Part shown: positions 11,535 to 22,373 of the stretch, piece by piece
Position numbering within the stretch: position 1 is the first letter of the stretch
Layout of the letters: the number at the start of each line of letters is the position of its first letter
From: Trichoderma breve
Lineage: Eukaryota > Ascomycota > Sordariomycetes > Hypocreales > Hypocreaceae
Reading direction: 5' to 3'
Assembly (NCBI RefSeq): GCF_028502605.1
Contig: NC_079234.1
Location: forward strand, 5,146,001 to 5,210,000
Length of the DNA: 64,000 nucleotides
The notes under the pieces: model-generated
The model's database searches: none
Seen by the model: only the letters and a program-made list of their open reading frames with translations
What the model was told of the DNA's origin: nothing
Translations under genes and position numbers: made by a program

Positions 11535-12530
11535 CTATACAATCGGCGCCTGACTCTCCTTGCGCTGATCGGTCGTGCGTAATGAAGTGAATGAGGTATC
11601 CATCTCCCACTTCTGTTCGTCAATGCTTTCTCGCTTCAGTCCCAGTCCCGGCTGTCCGAAACAAAGCGCAACGGCCGCCAAGAAGACAATAGAGCCTTCC
11701 AGGATGATGAACGTTGTCTGATCCTTAATGAGACCTTTGCTGTATCCGTCCTTCAGTTCCGCCACACGGTAGCAGCAACGGGCCAGGATGAGCAGCGTCG
11801 CGGTTGTCAAGCCGGCGAAGAAAGTAGTGAGGCGCCAGCCCCATGCAGAGGCGCGGCCAGACCGAAAGTAGCGGACCATGTAGTCCGCAAAGGTGACGAT
11901 GAAGGCGGTCAGGACGATGACCTGGAGGCTGAGACCTGCCTGAGATACATCGACACCGACTTGGTTGGAGCCAGTGGTGTTTGCCGACATGGCACCGCCT
12001 GCAGCCTGGAGGGCGAGACAGACAATATCAAAAGGGATGAAGATGTAGTAAAACAGCTGAGGCTTGAAGCGAGAGAGGTCCGGACCGAGAAACATGATTG
12101 ACTTGGACAAGGTCACGTAGATGGAAGCCGTGTAGAAGACGGGGGCAACAGTGAGGGTGACTGAAATCCAACAGTTAGCCTAGGTAAAGGGGGAATAGGG
12201 CAGACTCTCGAACGGGCATCTTGTCTTACCAATCTGGATCATGAAGCCGTTAAAGGAGAATGGATTGTTCCACAACATTATCCTGCCGACATATCCAATA
12301 ATCTCGGTGACGCAGCCGATGATGACGGGAATGGTGAAACTCCACGATCTCCATCGGATACCGAGATAGAGGTGAGCGATTCCGGCTATGCCAAAGAGAA
12401 CGCAAAAGACAATGTTTGCGGCGAGCGAGGGACGATAGCCGAGAATGCTCCATGCCGCGGGGCAGGTGTCCAAGTTACAAGTTGTATCGCTTCCGAAGGT
12501 GATGGTTCCAGGGGGCGGGCCTCCAGACAT
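11535..12530 (-). CDS. RTA1-like seven-helix membrane protein
   Basis: Join (minus) 12530-12230, 12160-11535; 308 aa; the intron 12161-12229 is GT-AG with branch-like GCTAAC. The protein has about seven hydrophobic helices. RTA1-family landmarks include PSLAANIVFCVLFGIAGIAH in helix 1, a conserved EIIGYVGR turn, IYVTLSKSI, and the FIPFDIVCLALQAAGGA segment after the loop. Fungal relatives (Rta1, Rsb1, Pug1) sit in the plasma membrane and are linked to resistance to 7-aminocholesterol, sphingoid base release or porphyrin traffic; substrate cannot be read from sequence. The start at 12530 gives a short N-terminal tail before helix 1, as usual in this family; an in-frame ATG further upstream would add an unlikely leader. 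The C terminus is a soluble tail. Confidence 0.88.
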
Positions 12531-14187
12531 GGCGATGGTGGTGTGATGTTTAGTTAGTGATTGTCCGATTTGATAGAGCTCCGTGTCTCTGATAGGTCCG
12601 TTGGTCGAATTGGTTGCTATAATCTTGTTGGGGCTTGTTGAATTAAGGTATAGATATAAATATATAAATAGGAGGATGTGTCTCTTTTGTATATGCAGAA
12701 GACTCCTTGATGTGTTCTCAATATTCTTGCAGCACAAAGGGGAAACGGGGTCCCTTTATCGTCGTCAACAGAAAATGCCAAGTTTTCCGGGCCAGATCCA
12801 CGCGCGGCTCCGTTGGACAATACATTGCCCCGTCTCTCCTCGCTCTCGTTCCAGGCACTCCTTCGGCAATCTCCACATGGCCAACAAAGCCCAAATGCGA
12901 AGCCAGCCTTAAGCCTCCAAGCATTCGTGGCCACGACGCAGCGTCATCCCGGAATAACCTTATCAAAACGCCCAAACAAAACCAGGGAGACGAGTTAAAT
13001 CACAAGGATCCATGCTGGAGGTGGCGCCACTGCCATCGTTCGACGCAGATGCTGAGAAGAGGGACTCGACACCGATGATGCGCAGGGCCGCGGCCAGCGT
13101 CACAGACATGCTAGGAGGAGCTGCCATCGTGGCTCAGCTCAGCTAGCCGCATCGCAAAAACTCCCAAGTTGGTATTATTACTGGTCTAATGGTGCAATGG
13201 TATGGCAGCGATAAGCCTCGTAACGGGATTGAAACGTGCTGCTCGCTCTCGCTCGGGGCCGAGAATGGCATGGTGGGCTGATGTTTGCATCGCCAACTTT
13301 AATCATCAGCCACTTTTTTGCTTTTTTGCCCTTATAAGGAAATGCTTGCCCCTGTCATCTTGGGCTAAACGAGTGCGAGCGAGCAAAGAGAGAGAAGATT
13401 CCATCGAAAAATAGGGAAAATAGGGATTCGGGCGGAGGATCGGAACTGACGCGGTCACTGCACTGCCGTCAGCACGAAGCGGGTCATTTGTGGCGCCTTC
13501 TACATTGGCGGGCGATTAAACCGTCAAGCCTCACCCTAGAAGAGCATATTAAGCGAGTCCGAGATGGCTTCAGATCCTTCTTCCGTAGCCAAGCTGCGTT
13601 TCGCGATGCTGATAGGCTCCAACAAGCACCGCAGCGGGGGAGCTGGTTGACGTGTTCAAAGCCACCGACTCGTTCATTTCATCAGCTCTTTCTTATTTTT
13701 ACTTGTTTTTAATCTATTTAGTTTTTTTTCTCTCATTGTTTTCAAGCGAAGAGATACGGAGTACGGAATTCGATTCGAGTCATCCACCAGTAGAAGTCCG
13801 GCCAAGTGCAGTCAGCGCTTCTCCATCTCTTCTCCATCTCCCAGCATCGACTACCTACTATTATTACAAAACTACCGAAGAAACGAGACGAGACAAACTA
13901 TCTTGGATATTTCCATCATGCAACCACGCCAAAAGAAAGAACCACGCTAGTTTTCGCATCGAGACGGCTTATACTGGCATCATGATCCTTAGTCTGCAAA
14001 TAAACACCAAGTCTCGACACCGTTACGTATGCACTTTCGTCACATCACGCATCCCACGCCATGCCCTACAACACAGCCACAAGACAAAATAGCTCGATCC
14101 AGAGGGGACAGCAAAGTCTTGGCTCTTCAACCACGCAGTCGAGCAGAACTCTCCCTATCTCAGCACGTGGTTTTCAGTTCATGGCTT

Positions 14188-14203
14188 TACTCCGTACTCC
14201 GTA
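14188..14203. repeat. Two overlapping TACTCCGTA motifs
   Basis: TACTCCGTACTCCGTA holds two copies of the 9-mer overlapping by two bases (14188-14196 and 14195-14203), followed immediately by CATACGG. The same 9-mer, or its reverse complement TACGGAGTA, recurs elsewhere in the window only in non-coding DNA. Confidence 0.7.
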
Positions 14204-15234
14204 CATACGGCAAATACACGTAACCTCTTAGCTAACACGACACGCCAAATTGCTCCTTACTTACTGGCCCTTATCAATACGAGTCACGGCCCCGCTCGTT
14301 CGTCTAGCAAACGGCATTCGATGTCTGGTTCTCATTCCATCTCCGTTTCATACACCGCGATTCGCATCTCTAGATGAAGAAAGCGGGTTCTATACGGGGT
14401 TCTTGATGAATAATGGGTTCTATACGGGCAAACGGCGTATGCTGCCCCAGCCTCTTCTTTGACCAGATACAGTAATTTGTCCTTTGGTTCTATCATAGCA
14501 CCAATAACTCCAATACCTCATTATGCGAGACAGGTGAATGTAAGTTTTGGGATGTGCCAAGTACTGACCGCATCGCAGGGACCATATACCATCACTCAAC
14601 GATATCACGACAACGATCAACTACGAGCACAAACTGACGGCAGAAGTACCTCATACGCATCTTCCCAATATATTAGCCGGTCCTCAAATTGCTCTCTCAG
14701 TGGAAACATTCCGCATCCCATCTGCCGTTGTTGAAGTCCCTCGATGCTAGATTTACGACATCAGCTCTCGCAAATACCTTCACGATCTGGAGTATAGCCC
14801 AGGATTTACCAGATCAAAAGAAAGAAGAGAGAGGCCACATTAGGATATCAAATCCTACCCAAGGCAACTAACACTCCGCTGCCATCGATCTCTCTCCTCA
14901 AAATAGCCCGCTCTCACAGTTGAAAAGAAAGATGCACATGTCTTATACGGTTGATACGACCCAGTGAGCCACATTCCATCTCATCCTACCCGACACAGAA
15001 TCTCGTTGCCAATCTCAAAATAACAACGCCAACCATTTATTGGCCTTTGTGCCATTGTGGTATCCCACGTGGCGATATGAGGCCGTTGTTTCGCATCGAT
15101 TGATGCTTAACTTCTGTGCTACTGCCTTGTGCTCCCTTGTGCTCCCTTGTTTCAGTTGCACAGTACATGAAATACTTGCCCGACTACCTCCTTGGTCACA
15201 CATACTCTCTTCCACTGTAACACATGGTAGCTCT

Positions 15235-15299
15235 CCTATTTCACTGACCACCAGATACCAACATCTGCGTCCTATTTCACTGACTACTACCAACATCTC
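15235..15299 (+). repeat. Imperfect tandem duplication
   Basis: CCTATTTCACTGACCACCAG and CCTATTTCACTGACTACTAC begin two adjacent copies of about 30-35 bp, each ending in ACCAACATCT. It is a simple local duplication in gene-free DNA with no other recognisable function. Confidence 0.7.
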
Positions 15300-16267
15300 C
15301 GGGCGTCATAATAAGCCACAATGTTATCCAACGCAAAACGCACAAGCACCACTAGCAACCCAATATCTAAAAATACACATCAAACCAATACAGCCCCAGC
15401 CCAAACCTCGAACAAAAAGCCTATCATCTATTCACACAAAGCACAGTCCTCCCTCCCATCCATCTCGGATCCTCCGTCTGATGTAATCCCACAGAATCCC
15501 ATACAATTCAATGCCCATACCAAACTCCCACAATAATACTCCATACGCCCCCTCCTCTTCATTGACGTGTTACGCACAGATCAGCCAGCTATTCTTCCCC
15601 CCCTCAAGCCTCAAGTGTCAAACCCGCACAGCATTGTCGCGTGGTACTTCATCTCGATCCCCCCACCAATCAGAAGAGGCCGTCACCTTCTTTCGGCCTA
15701 ATTTCCGTCGCTCGCACCGAGCTATGCCCACAGAGGCAAGTTGGGCGCTTTGCGAAATGAGCATCGACATGGGAGGCTCCATAGAGCCGATTTGAATACG
15801 CTTTAATGAGCAGGGGAAAAAAGACGCTTTTCGGAGTCAAGAGCAGGCCCCTCTCTTCCGAGATCTCTACGAATCAAAAACATCACGGCAAAATGGAAAA
15901 GGATGCGGACACGGTAGTGTAAAAGGTAAAAAATGTAATCTTTGAGAAAAGGCTAAGAAAAGCACAAGTCGTTAAAAAGTTTGATATCTCAGTTCGTGAC
16001 CAAAAAATGCTTCGTTCAAAAAGACATCCAGGACAAGGCCCGCAGTCGGTTGTCTGACGGGAATCGTCCCCGCGAACGCCCGTACAATTAGAATATTAAG
16101 TATACACACTCCAAGGGGTATAATCCCGATTGCCGTAAAACTCTAGTATTATTGAAGAAAAGTTCTAGTTCAACTTCTGTACATGTCCAACCAGATCTCA
16201 GGGGCGCCTGTCGTGTGTTTGCCATGTCCCGCAGGCCTTTAATTCAAAAATGACTTAAAGGAAACGT

Positions 16268-17158
16268 TTAAGCGAGGATCAGGGCAGCGACACCGGCAAC
16301 GGCGGCGAAGACGGCAGAGCCAGCGAAAGAGGCAGCGCCGTTGACGGGAGGGGGAACACCAGTGCTAGTTGAGTGTTAGCCATATCAAGTTCAAATATCA
16401 TCAATATTGAAAAAGGATTTATATAAAACTTACGTTCCGTTGCCAGCAGGGCCGGTGGGCTGAGGAGGAACAGCACCGGTGCCGGAGGGAGCACCGTTAC
16501 CGCCAGCAGGGGCGGTAGGGCAGGGGACGGCGACGGTCTGGTACTCAACAGAGGTGAGGACGGTGGTGTAGCTCTTGGTCACGGCAATGACGGAGCTGCT
16601 GGGGCAGACAGGAGCAGCAGAGCTGATGGGGGCGCCGGGAGCACCGCCGGTAGGAGCAGCATAGCCGCTGGTGACAGCGGGGGAAGATCCAGCGGGGGCG
16701 CTGTAGACGGGAGAAGAGACGGCAGGAATGCTGTAGACGGGGACGGAGACGGGAGCAGAGCTCTCACCACCAGCGGGGCCGGTAGGGTAGACAACACCGG
16801 TGCTGTTGGACCAGACCTGGGAGGTAGGGACAACAGTGGGAGTGGCAGTGGCGGTGACCGGGCAGATGGTGGTGGAAACAGCAACGGTCTCGGTGGACAG
16901 GACAGTGCTGTGAGCCGGGCAGTTGGTAACCTCAGGGCCACACGAGGTGATGGTGTGGATGGAGGTGGCGTAGACGGTAGAGGTGGTCAGGGGGATGTAG
17001 TTGGTGGCCACGGAGGTAGTCTGCTGGCGGGCCGGGCAGTTGGTGACGGTCTCAGGGCAGGCAGTGATGGTGACCAACTCGGTGGTGTAGTCGGTGGAGA
17101 CGGGCTCCTGGGCGAGGACCGAGGTGGCCAGGACAGCAGCGGCGACGGTGAAACGCAT
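16268..17158 (-). CDS. Secreted GPI-anchored Ser/Thr/Pro-rich cell-wall protein
   Basis: Join (minus) 17158-16434, 16364-16268; 273 aa. The N terminus ([18 protein letters not shown]) is a clear signal peptide with cleavage after about residue 16. The mature part begins with two copies of a Cys motif, [13 protein letters not shown] and [13 protein letters not shown], each followed by Thr/Ser-rich sequence, as in the ccg-6-like family of fungal wall proteins. The middle is Ala/Pro/Ser/Gly-rich and probably O-glycosylated. The second exon supplies a short polar stretch then a 20-residue hydrophobic tail ending ALILA, a GPI-attachment signal; without this intron the protein would lose its anchor. 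TATTAATA at 17370-17377 is a possible TATA element. Role: structural wall or surface protein; no enzymatic domain is seen. Confidence 0.85.
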
Positions 17159-20100
17159 CTTGAATGTCTTGTTTTTTTGGTGGTTCTAGAAGAACGAAGA
17201 AGTTTTGTTGGTTGAAGAAAGAGTGTGTGAAAGCGTAAAGCTTTGTTTGCTGGTTGGTTTGTTTGAAAGAATGGACGACCGAAGTCAGAGCGAGCTGGCG
17301 ATTGTGCTTGGTGGGCTGAGGAGGAAAGAGAGGAAAAAAGAAGAAGCTCCTCGACCGAGCGTGGCCGCATATTAATAGGCATATCGACGAAAGAACAACC
17401 TCACCTCGACTGCCACCCATTGGATACCCCGGGAAATTGCGTCCAGAACGGATGCCAATCTAGGGGGTTCACAAGTGGATGTCGTGGTGGAGATGCTTGT
17501 CGCGCCAGTTTCATCCGCCTCTCAGAAGAGCCAAGATGGAAGACCCACGAACCATCCCGGGCTTGAGACCAGCCAACCCCTGTCTCTGATTTCTGCAGGT
17601 ACAACATCGCTCCATACTGTGTGGCAAACGGCCAGGGCCATCGCGCGAATGAGCAACCACATCAGCATGTGGGTTGTGTGTTTGTGCTCCTGCAGCGGCA
17701 ACAGATGACCTCCCCATTGGCCAGGACCCCTGCGTCTGTCTTGGCCACTTTGTGCGAGCTCTCCGTACGAGGTAATTGATGCGCAAATCGCTGTGAGCAA
17801 TTGGGCATTAACGACCAAAGCAATGGCGCCCGTCCATGAGACAGAGGTCGGTCTCTCGCTCGGCGCTCACTCTCACTCATAACATCTGTCTATGAGCAAG
17901 CAAATATTCGTGGTGGTAGCGGCATACGAGTACTATACAGCACCTAGAGATGGGTCGTTAATTACCGCCGTCCTTCTAGACCTGTGAAATACTCACCGTC
18001 CTTAACAATAACAGTTCAACCAAGACATACATGCTCTCATTTCAACCTTCTAAATTGGCCTTCGTTAATGACTGGAGCTTCTTCGGCAGCAATACCCTCT
18101 ACGGAGAAGAGAGGACGGAGTACGCGAACAAGTACCTCGTCGACGCTGTGCTAGTCGCCGGCTTCATCGTTCCGCTGGTTACAAGTGTGATTATGCTTGC
18201 ACTTTAATCTCTGGAACTCAATAGTCCAAGCTCGTATTGTGCTGCCTTGCACAGGCATCGCGTTCTAACGCGGTTCCAAAGTGACACGGCTGAGGATCTT
18301 GACCGATCGGACTCGGGAGGCGGGCCTCTGCACCATTGTTTTCAGAATCCAGTCTCAAGTTGATCTATTTTGTGGGCTCCGAAAGGACAGCGTTTGATGA
18401 CAGTGTTGTCCAGGCTACGGCAAACCCAGCGGAATACGCAAGGAGGGAGGAAGGGGGGCGACAGAAGGCTGCAACTTGCATGAGGTTGGCGAGATTGGCG
18501 AAAATGGCCCGTCCCTCTGATATTGAGCAAGTGAAGCACCCTGAGGCCAGCCGTAGCAGCTCATCCTGTCATAACAAAGTGAGCACGGAGTAGTGCCGAG
18601 TAACATCTTGTAGTTGATGTTGCATCTGTGCTCAGATGCCGACCTCCTGCGAAATAGCAAGTAGCATTTGCTGTAATTCAGCGCCGCCGGGGATGATATT
18701 CCAGGTATTGTATCTAGCTGCCGAGTCCATCCAACCTTCCTGTAATGGATATGTCTTCACAACAGGGGATTTTCCAGACGCCGTCTGCAGCCCGGGCTCC
18801 CTCACTAATACTAGTGGCGACTTATTTCATTCGAGCAACAGTACTCTCTAGTATCGTCTGATTCGGGTTCGTTGACCAATTGCTCCATGGACATGTCCGT
18901 TTGCACGTCCCTAGATCCAACGGTTGGGAATCGGTAAATCTTGACTCTCCTCATAATGGTATCAGCATATCGGCCAGTCGTGTTTGTTTTCTTGTAGTCA
19001 TGTCTTGGCACACTTCCAGATCTTTCCAAACAAACGAAAATTCAGGTACCATCGTGTGCCAGGGGGACATTTGCCCTTGTCGTAGCAGAATCCAGAACAG
19101 CAGCAAGGAGGGAGTAGCTCCCCACGTGTACCGTATAAACTCAAGCTATTTGGCACGTTACAGGACGTGTAGACGAGCCCGGGCACAGAGAGAGCTCTAC
19201 ATCTGCCTCATACTAGCAACCACGGCGATGCTCCATATTGCTTGTGCTACTAGCAAGGCATGCCAGGTTTCTTTGCTGACTGGGTGGAGTCGTCAGACAA
19301 CGCGACTAGCATCAACCGAGTAATAGTCCTGCTCCATATCAGTCCTTATGCTAGCACTTTGGGAATCTGCTTCTCGAAAAGCAGTGTCGCATGAGACAAA
19401 ATAAAGAAGCGGTGACATTCGTCCTGGCAGCGCGGAGTTTGCCGTGCCGATGCTGCTTGCTTGCTTGCCTCATCCTATTCCCCCGACAGGTCTAGTAAAT
19501 ATCGCAGCTGGCATTGAAAGCAGAAGCGAGTACTGCTATCCGTATCCATAATATGGATGTCACAGCGATATTGTAGTCCGTCTGTTACTCCGCAAATACG
19601 GCGGTAGTCTCGCTCCTGCGTAGCTAGATTTAGCATCGTAAGCAAACACGATGACAAGCACACTCGAAGATACAGTAGAAAACCCGCCGTGTGTGCGCTA
19701 ATGCAGGAACCGTTCTTCATCCGCCCATCTCTTGGAGATTTGTGTCCTCTGTGGCTTGCCACGAACCAATCTTGCTTTGCGCCCGCCCGCATTCTGTGGA
19801 GTCGCCAGAGGAAAAAGGCGTCTCGTCGGCCAGTCCAAAAGATGGGGGAGCAACGCAAATTAGCCGCGGAACAGGCACAGCCAAAGCTATTCGGGCGCCC
19901 AAGCTGCTCTGAGAAGGTGAATCGGCGGCATTTCGCTGCGGCCGAGTGAGGGGGATGCGACCTCTGCCCATGATTAGCCCGAGGCTACTGGGTGCTAATA
20001 AGACTTGGCTCCTCCCTGTTCTAAGATGGTGGTTAGAAGCTCCAGCGTTGTTTAGCTGGATTGGGAACCGGCACTGCTCCATTTTCTGGAGTGCGGACAG

Positions 20101-22373
20101 GGAACATGACTATCGTGGCGATGGAGAAAGTTGCACGGCAGCTGATGGCGGTGAGCGGAGAGGAGAGGCAGAACATTGAACGTTGCACCACCAGCAGTAC
20201 AAGCGCAATGTACCTTGCTGCTGTAAATTTGTAAATTTGTCCGCGAGCTCTCCCCTGCGTTTCCTTCAATTAAACTCTTTCTCCATAGATCATCGCGTCG
20301 GCGCGTTGGCTGACCTGCCTTTATCCGCCGATAGACCCAGTGGCTGCATTGGCGCTGTGATACTCCGTCTGGTCCGTCCAAGCTGGTGATTTCATTTCAC
20401 TGCTTGGCGGCAATGGCTCCTGTCGATCACACAGCCGTTTCTGCGCTCTCTCCTTCTTTCTCTATTCTTCTCTCGCCTCCTCCTAGGTCTTCATTTAATG
20501 CAGTGACGTCGACTGTCTCATCATGCTACGCTGGCGCTCTTGTTTGTCCTCGTATCGCCAGCACCTGCCTGTATTCTCATCAGATGATTATACCCCGGTA
20601 GCGGCATCTCCATAGGCCCTGGGATTGCCTGTTTGCCCTCTCGCGAGCCAGAAATAAGGTTGGTTTTGGACGCCGACATGAGATGAGAGACGAAATGACA
20701 GAATGTCGGTTGGTTGCATGCGCACGGCCATGTTTCGTGGCTAATGTTGCGAGTACTGCTCCTAACTTTCGCTTGATCTTCATCTCAGGGTCGCCTACCT
20801 TGATGTAACAATGCTTTTGAGTTACCACCAGCGATGGTTATGCTCAGTACTTTCAACTCAGCTCGGAAATCACCGGATTTGGTCTGTATAGCATTGGGTC
20901 CATCTGATATCGAGTCCTACCATTCATGAGAGGAAATCGCCAGATTCAGTGTCTCTGGGGTGTGATGCTAGACTCTCTCGGAGAAACAATCTGCTCCAAT
21001 CTAGAAATGTGTGCTCGCCCTCATTATCAAATGCTAGTAGATTAACGTCAAACATCGATCTGCCACCAACGTCTCACCCATTGTGCTCACAGAAGCCCAT
21101 GGCTATTCATACCCTAAACAGTGTTCTGTAGAAAGTCTTAGACTATTGTCTGAGTATCTGCTTCTTCGCATCCAGGATGTACGAGACCGACAGATTAATT
21201 CCAATCACGGTATAGGGTACGACGATTATACGGAATTCGACGACACTGGATATCAGCTTGCGTCAGCTATGGAACTACGTCACACGGTTTGATCCGTGCT
21301 GTTTTACGCGTACCGGAGACAAAAGGCCAAGACCTCTGTTGATCAATTATCCATGCAGAAATGACAAGGCGGAGCCCCCGTTGCTTATAAGACGTATATA
21401 ATGCCCACCTGGTGCCTCCTAAGTTGGGTATCTGGTTTCTGATTTGCTTAGTCTGCCAATCAACAACCCATCTACGGTACGATGCACCTCGCTATATAGG
21501 CTCGTGGCAAAAGTGCTTTCGATCGCCACCCCCTTTCAGACTGATATAAACTCTTCCTGGATTCGCTGATAACATCACCCTCCCTTTGGGCTGCGCTGCC
21601 TGTGCTCATTGGGCTTTACCGATAGAATGGCATGGATGCTAACTTTGCAAAGCTTCACGTGAGCAGAAGAAAAGGGACTTTACTATGCCATTGGCTATGG
21701 TACGACCTGAATCTATTTTTGAATTTCGTAAGCCAAGCTGGTAATAAGCCTTTGCCAGCGAACGTAGCGCAATCTGACATGTTGGGGCTCCAAGAGCTTT
21801 CGTCTTGGTATATCAACCATGCACATTTCAAAGGTTGGATGAAGCTTGTACTATCGCAGCCTCACACGGCACCTATGATAACCGAATGAGCTCGTATCGC
21901 ACGCACTGTGCACTTTCCACCGAAAAACTCCGAGATCAGTACGGACCAGTACAGTGCGGTGTCCGTGCCCACAGCGCTGGATTTTTGCCCGAAAATCATC
22001 CGCTTCAAACTTCTTCCAAATGTACCACCCCACAGCTTGCACCGACTTTTGAAATAGCGAATAAAGACGCACATTTTGTGTCTGAGCGACGAGTGGAAGC
22101 TGACCTTGGCTGCTGTGGTTCTCCTCTACTTCCAACTCCTTCAGTACCAACCGAGCCTCGTGACTTGCCTCCCTCGGTCGCGTTTTTCCACGACAACAGC
22201 AGGAGGAAAAAACGACAACCTTCCGACCTAGGCATGCCTTTGCGGTAGCCTCGTCGCCGCCTAATAATTATAAGCATGCGGATGCTGCATTCACAAGGCT
22301 GCCAGAGTTATAGCAGCATCCCATTTTAGCATACACTGGTGTTTTTCTTTGTGATATAAAATCTTTTTCGAGT
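17159..22373. other. Gene-poor region of about 5.2 kb
   Basis: The first part is the promoter and leader of the wall-protein gene. Beyond that, no frame on either strand shows a domain, a signal peptide with a credible continuation, or linked exons. Open frames are short and dense with stops in between. One 58-codon frame at 18031-18207 with a hydrophobic tail is listed separately. TATA-like strings occur near 21395-21402 and 21493-21498, but nothing convincing follows them. No tRNA-like cloverleaf, transposase or long terminal repeat was recognised. Confidence 0.45.
18031..18207 (+). CDS. Possible small membrane-type ORF (58 aa), hypothetical
   Basis: The ATG at 18031 opens a 58-codon frame ending in TAA at 18205-18207. 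The first half is polar and aromatic (NDWSFFGSNTLYGEE) and is followed by a positively and negatively charged stretch. It ends in one hydrophobic segment of about 20 residues (from VDAVLVAGFIVP to VIMLAL). Third positions in the second half favour C/G as in the neighbouring real genes, whereas surrounding DNA does not. It could be a genuine small tail-anchored protein, the last exon of a lost transporter, or chance. I do not recognise a family. Confidence 0.22.
   Translation: MLSFQPSKLAFVNDWSFFGSNTLYGEERTEYANKYLVDAVLVAGFIVPLVTSVIMLAL

Larger units (their letters stand above)
12531..16267. other. Long gene-free region (3.7 kb)
   Basis: The stretch next to 12530 is the promoter of the RTA1-like gene: an AT-rich block at 12651-12671 (TATTTATATATTTATATC on the minus strand) is a possible TATA element about 120 bp upstream of the ATG. 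The remainder holds only short frames without domains. Notable sequence: a perfect palindromic CCTTATAAGG at 13330-13339, three overlapping or separate TACGGAGTA-type motifs (13755-13763, 14188-14203), a duplicated GGGTTCTATACGGG (14385-14398 and 14415-14428) and an imperfect tandem duplication at 15235-15299. DNA just past 15800 is probably the 3' flank of the wall-protein gene. Confidence 0.45.

Noticed and set aside
13181..13250. tRNA-like GGTCTAATGGTGCAATGGTA stretch
   Set aside because: Resembles a D-arm, but no T-arm (GTTCRANNC) or acceptor stem pairing follows at the right distance.
13330..13339. Perfect CArG-like palindrome CCTTATAAGG
   Set aside because: Fits an Mcm1/Rlm1-type site on paper, but no gene start lies near it and single 10-mers occur by chance.
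12531..17158. A secondary-metabolite or effector cluster around the RTA1-like and wall-protein genes
   Set aside because: There is no synthase, tailoring enzyme or pathway regulator nearby; the two genes are isolated by 3.7 kb of gene-free DNA.
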